The notes under the pieces are model-generated. The model worked only from the letters and a program-made list of their open reading frames with translations. It did not search any database and was not told the DNA's origin. Below, piece by piece: positions 54,557 to 62,990 of a stretch of 64,000 nucleotides of DNA. Source of the DNA: CAYXTI01 sp964468495 (GTDB taxonomy: Bacteria; Pseudomonadota; Alphaproteobacteria; Rickettsiales; Rickettsiaceae); contig CAYXTI010000026.1 of NCBI GenBank assembly GCA_964468495.1, forward strand, positions 47,520 to 111,519, given 5' to 3'. Numbering within the stretch: position 1 is the first letter of the stretch; the number at the start of each line of letters is the position of its first letter. Made by a program: the position numbers and the translations under genes.

Positions 54557-56716
54557 TTATTGCAATTTATTATTTATAATACGCCCAACATTTTGTACTA
54601 CTTTTTTTCTACTTAATATATTAATAATGCTATTAATATGATCTTGTGATAAAACTTCTATTTCTATAATAATATCAAGATAAGGTACTCTTTTAGCTAC
54701 TATGCTAATATTAATAATATTTCCCCCTGCACGTGCAATAGCTCCAGATATTAAAGATAAAGTAGCTGGTCTATTAAGTAATGCAACTTTAATACTAGCT
54801 ATAAAATAATTATCAATATTATCGTTCCACTCAAGATTAATAATCCGAGAAAAATTACTATAATTTTTTGCTCCCGAACATTCTACCCTATGTATAGAAA
54901 CCACTTTTCCTGTATTTACAATACCTATTATATTATCATTGGGAAGAGGATAACAACATTTAGCGCAATCTACTAAAATATCTGCAAATAACCCTTTAAT
55001 AAAATGCGGTTTATTATTTTCTGCAACTTTCTTACACTTTAACAAAGGTGATAAAGAATTTAAATTTTTATTATTCTTATTCTTGATAGCTGTTAATAAT
55101 GCTTCCTTAGAAATACTACCATTTCCTATAGAAAAAAATAGATCAGGCAAGTCTTTTTTAAAAAGAACGCTAATTTCTTGCAATAATTTGGCATTATTAT
55201 TAATCTTTAGTTCTTTTAGTACTGTATTAACTATATTTTTACCTTGCAAAATGTATAAATCCTTTTTCTTATACTTAATAGCTTTTTGAATCTCACTTTT
55301 AGCTTTTCCAGTAACCACAAATTTTTCCCAATCTAATGAAACTACTGAATCTTTTTTAGTAATAATTTCTACTTGATCACCATTTACTAACTGAGTATTT
55401 AATTTCGCTATACGACCATTAATCTTAGCTCCGACACAATGATTACCAATATTAGAATGAACTTGGTATGCAAAATCTACAGGCGTTGCGCCTGAGGGAA
55501 GAGCTATAAGTTTCCCTTCAGGCGTAAAACAAAACACCTGATTATAATACATAGCCATTTTAGTATGTTGTAATAATTTTTCTGGATCACTGTTTTGATC
55601 TAAAATAAACAATAACTCTCTTATCCAATTATACTGCCCTACATCTCCATTACTATAATAACCTTGTTTATACCTCCAATGAGCAGCAATACCCCATTCG
55701 GCAATATCATGCATTTTTTTAGTTCTAATTTGAATTTCAATTTTTTGTGAAAAAGGACCTATTACAACTGTATGTAAAGATTGATAGCCATTATTTTTAG
55801 GTATACTAATAAAATCCTGAAAACTACCTGGAACCATTTGATAATTATTATGTATTATACCAAAAACTTGATAACATTCTTCAGTACTATTAACAATTAT
55901 CCTAAAAGCAATAATATCTGATAAAGAATCAAGTCCTATATTTTTTTGCTGCATCTTCATCCATGTTGAGTAAGCGGTTTTTCTTCTTCCATAAACTTCA
56001 ATATCATTGATATCTTTACATACTATTTTCTTAATTTCATCTACTATTTTATCTACTAAATGATTCTTACTACTAACAATAGTATCAAATCTAGCTAATA
56101 TAGAACTTCTAACATCAGGGTATAAGACCCTAAAACTTATATCTTGTAAATTGTTTTTAATTTCTTGTGCTCCTATACGCTCTGCTAAAGGAGCATAAAT
56201 CTCTATAGTCTCAGTAGCAATCCTATTCCTCCTATTCTTATCTTGAATAAAATCAATAGTACGCATATTATGTAGCCGATCAGCGAGCTTGATTAATAAT
56301 ACTCTTATATCTTCACTAATTGCTAATAATAGTTTACGAAAATTTTCTGCTTGTTGTATATTTACTTTTTTAGATTCTATTTGAGTAACTTTTGTTACCC
56401 CATTTACTAATCTTGCAATTTCATCGCCAAAATTACTTCTTATATTTTCAATGGAGAGAACAGTATCCTCAACTGTATCATGTAATATTGCTGTTATTAT
56501 TGATTTAGTATCTAACCTCATTTGTGCTACAATTTCTGCAACCTCTAATGGGTGATAATAATAATAATCTCCTGACTCCCTTAGTTGATTTCCATGATAT
56601 CTAACAGCAAAATCTATTGCCTTTATAACTAATTCCTCATCTATATTAATTCCATATGATTTATATTTATTAACAAATTCTTGATAATCTATGGCTAATT
56701 TTAAAGATTTTTTCAC
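54557..56716 (-). CDS. spoT: Bifunctional (p)ppGpp synthetase/hydrolase (SpoT/Rel)
   Basis: 719 residues, full length. Makes and breaks the alarmone (p)ppGpp. Order: HD hydrolase domain with HGNQLRESGDYYYYHPLEVA, ILHDTVEDT and LIKLADRLHNMRTI (about 33-155). The synthetase domain (about 235-345) follows with VYGRRKTAYSTWMKM, LSDIIAFRIIV, NNGYQSLHTVVIGP and IEIQIRTKKMHDIAEWGIAAH. Then come the TGS domain (CFTPEGKLIALPSGATPVDFA, core PSGATPVDFAY), a zinc-finger/helical part with CAKCCYPLPNDNIIG, and a C-terminal ACT domain. Both active sites look intact, so it should be bifunctional. Many host-bound Rickettsiales have broken or shortened versions. Confidence 0.95.
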   Translation of the reverse strand: MKKSLKLAIDYQEFVNKYKSYGINIDEELVIKAIDFAVRYHGNQLRESGDYYYYHPLEVAEIVAQMRLDTKSIITAILHDTVEDTVLSIENIRSNFGDEIARLVNGVTKVTQIESKKVNIQQAENFRKLLLAISEDIRVLLIKLADRLHNMRTIDFIQDKNRRNRIATETIEIYAPLAERIGAQEIKNNLQDISFRVLYPDVRSSILARFDTIVSSKNHLVDKIVDEIKKIVCKDINDIEVYGRRKTAYSTWMKMQQKNIGLDSLSDIIAFRIIVNSTEECYQVFGIIHNNYQMVPGSFQDFISIPKNNGYQSLHTVVIGPFSQKIEIQIRTKKMHDIAEWGIAAHWRYKQGYYSNGDVGQYNWIRELLFILDQNSDPEKLLQHTKMAMYYNQVFCFTPEGKLIALPSGATPVDFAYQVHSNIGNHCVGAKINGRIAKLNTQLVNGDQVEIITKKDSVVSLDWEKFVVTGKAKSEIQKAIKYKKKDLYILQGKNIVNTVLKELKINNNAKLLQEISVLFKKDLPDLFFSIGNGSISKEALLTAIKNKNNKNLNSLSPLLKCKKVAENNKPHFIKGLFADILVDCAKCCYPLPNDNIIGIVNTGKVVSIHRVECSGAKNYSNFSRIINLEWNDNIDNYFIASIKVALLNRPATLSLISGAIARAGGNIINISIVAKRVPYLDIIIEIEVLSQDHINSIINILSRKKVVQNVGRIINNKLQ

Positions 56717-56998
56717 CTTTTACCTCTTGTCTATAATTCATTTTACATGAGTAATATTCAAAAATCTATTATTTAACTTAAAGGAAAATAAAAAACATAT
56801 TTAATTATTAAAAACATCTAACATAATTCCTTGATTTCAAGTAAAAAGTAATTTATTATGCATGACAATAGTTAACAAAATTGAACATTAATTTATCCTT
56901 ATAAAATAATTAAATTAGGAATTTTTTAAGATAGAATTTTATTTCTACTTATCATCATTAAACAATATTTTATCCATTTATATAAAGAAAAATTAGTT
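56717..56998. other. spoT-sodB divergent intergenic region
   Basis: About 280 bases between two divergent stress genes. No open frame or RNA signature is visible; the two promoters should lie here. Confidence 0.35.
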
Positions 56999-57655
56999 AT
57001 GATATATTGTAAATATTCCAACCAAGATTTTTATCCTTTTGTACTACCTAATTTACCTTTTAAAAAAGACAGTCTTGCCCCTTATTTCTCAGAAGAAACT
57101 TTTGACTATCATCATGGCAAACATCATAATGCTTATGTCACTAATTTAAATAATTTGCTAAAAACACAAAAAACTTTATTAACTAAAAATCTTGAACAAA
57201 TTATTTTTGAATCTCATACAACTAATACTGCTATTTTTAATAATGCAGCACAAATATGGAACCATACTTTTTTTTGGCATTCAATAAAACCACATAAAGA
57301 AAAAAAACCATCTGGATCACTATTAAAACAAATAGAAAAAGATTTTTCTAGTTATACTCAATTTGTTGAAGTATTTCAGACAATAGCTGTTAGTAAATTT
57401 GGTAGTGGCTGGACATGGCTAGTTTTTGATGGAGAAAAATTAACACTGATGAACACTGCGAATGCTGAAAATCCTATTATTCATAAGCTATGGCCAATTA
57501 TTACTTGCGATGTATGGGAGCATGCTTACTATATTGATTATAGAAATAAAAAACCAGACTACATTACAATATTCATTAATAATATGATTAATTGGGACTT
57601 TGCTATGTCTAATTTTGAAAAAGCTAAAAAATTGATAAACTCTAAAAATTCTTAA
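56999..57655 (+). CDS. sodB: Superoxide dismutase [Fe]
   Basis: 218 residues. Converts superoxide to oxygen and peroxide. Metal ligands: His42 in YHHGKHHNAYV, His in QIWNHTFFWHS, and Asp and His in CDVWEHAYYIDYR. The motif AAQIWNHTFFW and lack of the Mn-type GGHxNH favour the iron enzyme. About 11 residues (MIYCKYSNQDFY) precede the usual start PFVLPNLPF, so either the protein has a short extension or an internal start is used; no ATG exists at the usual place. Convergent with dut. Confidence 0.95.
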   Translation: MIYCKYSNQDFYPFVLPNLPFKKDSLAPYFSEETFDYHHGKHHNAYVTNLNNLLKTQKTLLTKNLEQIIFESHTTNTAIFNNAAQIWNHTFFWHSIKPHKEKKPSGSLLKQIEKDFSSYTQFVEVFQTIAVSKFGSGWTWLVFDGEKLTLMNTANAENPIIHKLWPIITCDVWEHAYYIDYRNKKPDYITIFINNMINWDFAMSNFEKAKKLINSKNS

Positions 57656-57700
57656 ATGATTGTTGTTTTTAATAAATGCTGCTATTCGTTATTTTTTATC

Positions 57701-58141
57701 TCAAACACCTGTAGATCCAAAACCTTGGTCTCCTCTTGATGTAGAACTTAACGACTCTACTTCATTAAAGATTACCTGTTCATAACGAGTTACTACTGCT
57801 TGTGCTATTCTCATACCTCTAGTAACTATAAAGTTGTTATCTGAATAATTAATTAATAATACTTTAACTTCTCCTCTATAATCTGAATCAATAGTCCCAG
57901 GAGAATTTATAACAGTAACAGCATATTTTATAGCAAGTCCTGACCTAGGTCTTATTTGCATTTCAAACCCATTTTTTAATTCAACTGCAAATCCCATAGG
58001 AATAAGTTTGACTTCTTTAGGCTTGATAAGTATTGGTTGTATATTAGCAGCTAATAAATCAAAACCTGCACTATTTTCCGTAGCGTAGTTAGGTAACTCT
58101 AACCCCTTTGAATTAATAAGCTTTTTTATATTTAGTATCAT
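57701..58141 (-). CDS. dut: dUTP diphosphatase (dUTPase)
   Basis: 146 residues, normal for the trimeric enzyme that turns dUTP into dUMP, both keeping uracil out of DNA and feeding dTMP synthesis. The five motifs are visible: SAGFDLLAA, RPRSGLAIK, VINSPGTIDSDYRGEV, RGMRIAQAVV and the C-terminal P-loop-like STSRGDQGFGSTG. All catalytic residues stand. It matters for the nucleotide story here, because the next enzyme in line after thymidylate synthase, Tmk, is broken at 11.5 kb. Confidence 0.96.
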   Translation of the reverse strand: MILNIKKLINSKGLELPNYATENSAGFDLLAANIQPILIKPKEVKLIPMGFAVELKNGFEMQIRPRSGLAIKYAVTVINSPGTIDSDYRGEVKVLLINYSDNNFIVTRGMRIAQAVVTRYEQVIFNEVESLSSTSRGDQGFGSTGV

Positions 58142-58361
58142 TATTTATATATAGGTATTTTGAATAATTAATTACATATAAAATATAGACTAATAATCAC
58201 AATTTAAAATTTTTTATTATCTGTATTTATTAACTAATCTTATTATTCTTTTCATAACACAAAAAACTACTAAACAAGATTTATGATAATAAAAACTACT
58301 AAACTTATAATTTAATCTTTAATTTTTAAAATATAATGGTAAGTTAAATAACCAACTAATC

Positions 58362-58439
58362 TGGCGGGAATGACGGGATTTGAACCCGCGACCCTCTGCT
58401 TGACAAGCAGATGCTCTATCCATGCTAAGCTACATCCCC
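58362..58439 (-). tRNA. tRNA-Asp (anticodon GTC)
   Basis: On the complementary strand the acceptor GGGGATG pairs with CATTCCC (one G-T). The D arm is GCTT...GAGC. The anticodon stem TCTGC/GCAGA encloses loop TTGTCAA with anticodon GTC. The T arm is GCGGG TTCAAAT CCCGT, the discriminator is G, and CCA is encoded at 58362-58364. Body length 75 bases. No neighbouring tRNA. Confidence 0.97.
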
Positions 58440-58712
58440 AAAACACAGTTTTTATATAAGCACTTACTACTTATACTAATAAAATCTAACACAGCTTACA
58501 TTAGTATAATAATTTTTACTTAACCTGCAAGCATAAATATAATTATTACTATAACTCAGTATAATGAGTGATAATATATATTATTTACCATAAGTAAAAA
58601 AATAACATTATTTATTGTGCACTACCTAATAGTGCAGTATGCTTTGCTTTAATTATTTATATACAAAAATTATTCCAATAATAAATATAATTACTAATAA
58701 CTAAAATGTTAT

Positions 58713-59909
58713 ATGGCTTTAATAGTTCAAAAATTTGGAGGAAGCTCTGTTGCAAATATTAATCGAATCAAAAAAGTAGCAGAAATTATTGCTTTAGAAA
58801 AAGCAAATAACTCAAAAATTATTGTAATTATATCAGCTATGTCTGGAACAACTAATATGTTAATTAGTAAATGCACTAATATTACTAAGATAAAAACTAG
58901 CGAAAATAGAGATGAATATGATGCAGTAATAAGTACTGGCGAAACAGTTAGTGCTGCCCTATTAGCTCTAGCATTACAACATAAAAAAATAAAAGCTTTA
59001 TCTATACAAGGATGGCAACTCCCTATAAAAACAAATGATAATTTTAATAATGCCTTAGTAGAAAATATTAATACAGAATATCTCTTTTCACTAATCAACA
59101 AAGATATTATTCCTGTTATTACAGGTTTTCAGGGAATAAATAAAAATGCAAGAATTACTACTCTTGGAAAAGGCGGATCTGATATTACCGCTGCTTTAAT
59201 TACTGCTGCTACTAAAGCAGATAGATGTGATATATATACTGATGTAGATGGAATTTATACCGCAGACCCTAGGATAATACATAACGCAAAAAAAATTAAT
59301 TTTATTAGTGTTAAAGAAATTATGGAATTAAGTGCTTCTGGAGCTAAAGTACTACACCCAAGAGCTACACTTGCAGCTCTAAGATACAAATTTGATATAA
59401 GAATTCTATCTTCATTTGTTAAAACAACAGGAACCATAATTAATTATAAAAATACCGTAATGGAAAATAAACTTATTACAGCAATTACTTCAAATAAAAA
59501 TTTGATTAATATAAAAATATTATACAAAAAACAATTAATAAATAACATAATATCTCAGTTGGATAAATCAGGCTTAGTGATAGATCAAATCCACAATCAA
59601 TCATCAACTACTATGAACATTATTGCCTCCCTTACTGATAAAAACTTATATGAGTATCAATTATCAAAATTACAAAAAAATAATCTAATTAATAATTTTT
59701 CTATTAATGTTAATATAGCATCAGTATCATTAGTAGGATATTATATAAAAAATGATAGCACAATAATATGGCAAATAATTCACACTCTAACGCAACATAA
59801 TATCGAAATATTATCTATATACTCCTTTGAGATTAGAATTACTATCATGCTAAACGATTATGATACTGAAAAAACAATAAAAATACTATACAAAAAATTC
59901 CTATCCTAA
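58713..59909 (+). CDS. lysC: Aspartate kinase
   Basis: 398 residues. Phosphorylates aspartate, the first step toward diaminopimelate, lysine, methionine and threonine. Motifs: VQKFGGSSVANINRIK at the N-terminus (KFGGSS, residues 7-12), VISTGETVSAALLALAL, TTLGKGGSDITAALI and DIYTDVDGIYTADPRI. Then comes KEIMELSASGAKVLHPRA. Two ACT domains (about 260-398) give feedback control, though their ligand cannot be told. With asd at 26.7 kb it forms the top of the DAP branch needed for peptidoglycan. The gene is not in an operon here. Confidence 0.95.
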   Translation: MALIVQKFGGSSVANINRIKKVAEIIALEKANNSKIIVIISAMSGTTNMLISKCTNITKIKTSENRDEYDAVISTGETVSAALLALALQHKKIKALSIQGWQLPIKTNDNFNNALVENINTEYLFSLINKDIIPVITGFQGINKNARITTLGKGGSDITAALITAATKADRCDIYTDVDGIYTADPRIIHNAKKINFISVKEIMELSASGAKVLHPRATLAALRYKFDIRILSSFVKTTGTIINYKNTVMENKLITAITSNKNLINIKILYKKQLINNIISQLDKSGLVIDQIHNQSSTTMNIIASLTDKNLYEYQLSKLQKNNLINNFSINVNIASVSLVGYYIKNDSTIIWQIIHTLTQHNIEILSIYSFEIRITIMLNDYDTEKTIKILYKKFLS

Positions 59910-60092
59910 AACGATTTATATAATTGTATTTAGTTATAAAAAATATCCTTAAACCTTATTTAAGTTATGTCAATAGAAAATTCATCAAAAACTATTTAAA
60001 CTTTATAATAAATAATTAAAACTAGAAATAATTACTCAACAATATTTAATGCTCCTAAAATATCTATTCATTAAGATAATAATTACTTAAAT
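59910..60092. other. Noncoding gap after lysC
   Basis: About 180 bases between the lysC stop and the kinase remnant. No frame or hairpin of note; it may be the fully eroded 3' end of the kinase gene. Confidence 0.3.
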
Positions 60093-60632
60093 CTACCAAG
60101 GAATCCTAACTTTAAAAAAAACTTGATTATCATTGTTATAGTTAAATAAAAAATGACTCTCTTTATTAGCTACCCTTAAAACTCCTAAGGTTATCAACAA
60201 CATTACTCAAATATAGTCTATCTACTGATATAAATACATTATTGTCTATATTAGCCCTTAATTTTTTCTTTCTATAATCACTATTTTTAAAGCAATTATT
60301 ATAACAATAATCTAATCTTTCATTCACTAATTCACTGAAGTTAACTATTGTTTTATCTAACTGAATGCTTTTTTTCTTAAAACTATAAATGAGTCCAAAA
60401 GATGTGATGTATATTTAGAAAATTTTTCTTGATAATTATTAATAGTTTGAGTTAATACATCTAATTCTTTAATCAAATGACTAGGAACATAATCTTCAAC
60501 TAAATCACCAAAAACAGTTAAGTTATTGATAGATTGTTGTAAAGGACAATTAATTTTCCTTAATATAGCTTGAAAGTTATTTTCTATGTTACCAATAGAT
60601 AAATAAACTGATTTACTTGCTTTTTTATCCAT
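60093..60632 (-). pseudogene. Histidine kinase remnant (DHp plus part of the ATPase domain)
   Basis: An open frame of 91 codons (60357-60632) carries a DHp-like helix pair: FQAILRKINCPLQQSINNL, where kinases have SHELRTPLNxI, with Arg in place of the phosphorylated His. It ends SHLLDSFIVLRKK and then shifts frame at a poly-A run. In the next frame the kinase continues: QLDKTIVNFSELVNERLDY, then RANIDNNVFISVDRLYLSNV and VDNL (the N-box region). After another shift it reads VANKESHFLFNYNNDNQVFF and stops at 60093. The sensor domain, the G boxes and a cognate regulator are missing. It reads as a fossil of a PleC/CckA/NtrY-type kinase; which one is unclear. Confidence 0.55.
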
Positions 60633-60851
60633 ACTTACTACAGCATAAGACTAATTAAAATAAATATTTTACATTAATTATTTTATAAAAATTATACTAA
60701 CACACTATTAAACAAAATAACAAGTTTTTTACTCTCAATAAATCACCAATCTATAATGAATCTTATACATCAAGAAAATTATATATTTGTAATATTATTA
60801 AGCTATTATAAATAATTAGCATTATTAAAAAAAAAGAGTAAGTTATAGAAC

Positions 60852-61637
60852 ATGTTTAAAGTTATCTCATGGAATATCAATTCAATAAGATTCAGATTGA
60901 AAGATTTAGATAAACTAATTACTACATATAACCCAGATGTCATATGCCTTCAAGAATTAAAATGTAATAATAACAAATTTCCATATGAAAACTTTAAAAA
61001 TCTAAACTATACTAGCTACGTTAATGGAGAAAAATCCTATAACGGGGTAGCCATTATTTCAAAAATAAAAGCAAATAATGTCCAAATTAATTTTCCTAAT
61101 AACCCTATTAAAAATCAATCTAGATTTATCGAAATAAAAATCGATACCTCTATAGGTGTTATAAGAATAATTTCACTATATGCTCCAAATGGTAGAGATA
61201 TTAAAAGTGATACATTTAATATTAAATTAAAATTCTATGATGCTTTTATTAGTTATATTAAAAACATCAAATCTTTAAAAGAAAAAATATTTATTTGTGC
61301 AGACTATAATATTGCTCCATTCAATATAGATGTTTATGATCCTGATCTACTAAGAGAAACAATCGGTTTTTCTTTAACTGAAAGAAAAAAAATAAGATCT
61401 ATTTTAAATAATGGGTTTATAGATAATTATCGTATTAAAAACCTAAAAAGACAAGAATTCTCTTGGTGGGATTATAGAGGGAATTCTTTTCATAAAAATA
61501 AAGGTATGCGTATTGATTCCATTATTACTTCAAGTAATGTAGTACAATATCTCAATGATATTACTATTGACTATACTATGAGAGCAAAAGAAAAACCCTC
61601 TGATCATGCTCCTATAATTGCTTGCTACCTAATATAA
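60852..61637 (+). CDS. xthA: Exodeoxyribonuclease III (AP endonuclease)
   Basis: 261 residues. Cuts DNA at abasic sites in base excision repair. Motifs of the exonuclease-endonuclease-phosphatase fold: VISWNINSIRFRLKDL, DVICLQELKCNNNKFP (metal-binding Glu), SYNGVAIISK, IRIISLYAPNGRDI, KIFICADYNIAPFNIDVYDP (core ADYNIAP, family GDfNiAp), EFSWWDYRG, MRIDSIITSS and KEKPSDHAPIIA with the catalytic His. All present. It works downstream of MutM, whose gene is also here. It is convergent with rnd, with a hairpin between them. Confidence 0.95.
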   Translation: MFKVISWNINSIRFRLKDLDKLITTYNPDVICLQELKCNNNKFPYENFKNLNYTSYVNGEKSYNGVAIISKIKANNVQINFPNNPIKNQSRFIEIKIDTSIGVIRIISLYAPNGRDIKSDTFNIKLKFYDAFISYIKNIKSLKEKIFICADYNIAPFNIDVYDPDLLRETIGFSLTERKKIRSILNNGFIDNYRIKNLKRQEFSWWDYRGNSFHKNKGMRIDSIITSSNVVQYLNDITIDYTMRAKEKPSDHAPIIACYLI

Positions 61638-61680
61638 ATAACTAAAAATTTAAATAAAAACTACATCCCATAAATATATC

Positions 61681-61701
61681 GTTATTATATATAATAATAA
61701 C
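61681..61701. terminator. Hairpin between convergent xthA and rnd
   Basis: GTTATTAT (61681-61688) and ATAATAAC (61694-61701) pair perfectly around a 5-base loop between the two convergent stop codons. The sequence after it is T-rich on the plus strand (CTCTTTATAAAA). Position suggests a bidirectional transcription end. Confidence 0.4.
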
Positions 61702-61754
61702 CTCTTTATAAAATCAATAAAAATAATTTTTGTAAACTAATAAACTATTTTTCA

Positions 61755-62636
61755 TTAATACCTTCTGTAAATCTTATGATTATTATATTCTTGTAATCCT
61801 CTGCATAAGTCAAATAATTTATCTTTAAACCGTCTTTTTAAAAAAGCACAATAATTGATATTTGATCTAGATAATTCCTCTTCGTTAGTAGGTAAAACCT
61901 TGCAAATATTAATTAAATCTTGAATAGTAGCACAAAAATTTCTTGGAATATCAAGCTTTTGTGCACACTCCTCTCTAAATTCAATTAGATACTTTAAGCT
62001 ATAAATAAACTTTTCTGACATAAGATCTAAATTTAGTTTATTTAAAATACGATTAGAATCAAATTTATAATTATTTATATCAATTAATTTAGCAACACGA
62101 GATTTATAAGCATCCCATAAATTCCTATTATTAATTATATTTTTTAATTCACGATACAAAGGAATCAAAAATTCTATATCTTTTATAGCATAAGCTATAA
62201 GATCATCAGTTAACGGTCGTACTAACCAATTAGAATTCTGTAATGTTTTATCAATATCAATATTAAGTAATAACTTACACAATCTAGCATATCCTATTCT
62301 CTCGTTAAACCCACATATATAAGCAGCCAACTGAGTATCAAAAATATTAATAGGAACAGCCCCAAATAAATGGTAAAAAATTTCAAAATCCTGATCAGGA
62401 GAATGAAAAATTTTTATAATATTATTATTAAAAAGAACAGCACTAAAATCAGTTAAATCATCTAACGCCAATACATCTATAATATATTTTTGAGTATTAG
62501 AAGCTACCTGTATTATACTTAATTTAGCATAATAGGTCCTACGACGATAAAATTCAGTATCTAAATATAAAACACTTTCTTTTGATAATAAAGAGCAAAC
62601 CTCATAAAGATCAGCTTGAGTTTTTATTATTTTCAT
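61755..62636 (-). CDS. rnd: Ribonuclease D
   Basis: 293 residues. 3'-5' exoribonuclease in tRNA 3' maturation. The DEDD exonuclease domain (1-165) shows LYLDTEFYRRRTYY with Asp26 and Glu28. ILDVLALDD-like IIDVLALDDL, IKIFHSPDQDFEIFYH (third Asp) and DDLIAYAIKDIEFLIPLY (Tyr and last Asp of DEDDy) follow. One HRDC-like helical domain comes next (about 205-290). E. coli RNase D is about 80 residues longer with a second HRDC domain; the one-HRDC form is seen in other alphaproteobacteria. A gap of 354 bases separates it from aspS, which is divergent, a common pairing. Confidence 0.93.
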   Translation of the reverse strand: MKIIKTQADLYEVCSLLSKESVLYLDTEFYRRRTYYAKLSIIQVASNTQKYIIDVLALDDLTDFSAVLFNNNIIKIFHSPDQDFEIFYHLFGAVPINIFDTQLAAYICGFNERIGYARLCKLLLNIDIDKTLQNSNWLVRPLTDDLIAYAIKDIEFLIPLYRELKNIINNRNLWDAYKSRVAKLIDINNYKFDSNRILNKLNLDLMSEKFIYSLKYLIEFREECAQKLDIPRNFCATIQDLINICKVLPTNEEELSRSNINYCAFLKRRFKDKLFDLCRGLQEYNNHKIYRRY

Positions 62637-62990
62637 TAATTTTCTAAGCTACTACTTCTTAAAATAAGATGTTGTTAAAATTTTTTAATAAAACTATACT
62701 AAAACTAATTCAATTAAATACAATAATATTTTCTTTTTTATAAATTTACTATATCTAATTAATACATATAGAAAAGGTGATTTATTGTTATAAATCATAT
62801 ATAGTTAATTTGATATCTAATAAAAAATAACTTTTATAAAGAAATTAAGTAATGAAGCTTTTATTATCTAAAATAAAATTTTAGTTATTTTTATTAAATT
62901 TATATTTGCCTAAGACACTTATTTTTTATATATACTAAAAACAAAAAATATACCACTAATAAAAAATTTTAGTAAAGTAATTCAATACAT
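62637..62990. other. rnd-aspS divergent intergenic region
   Basis: About 350 bases of AT-rich sequence between divergent genes. I see no open frame, RNA or clear repeat. Confidence 0.4.
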
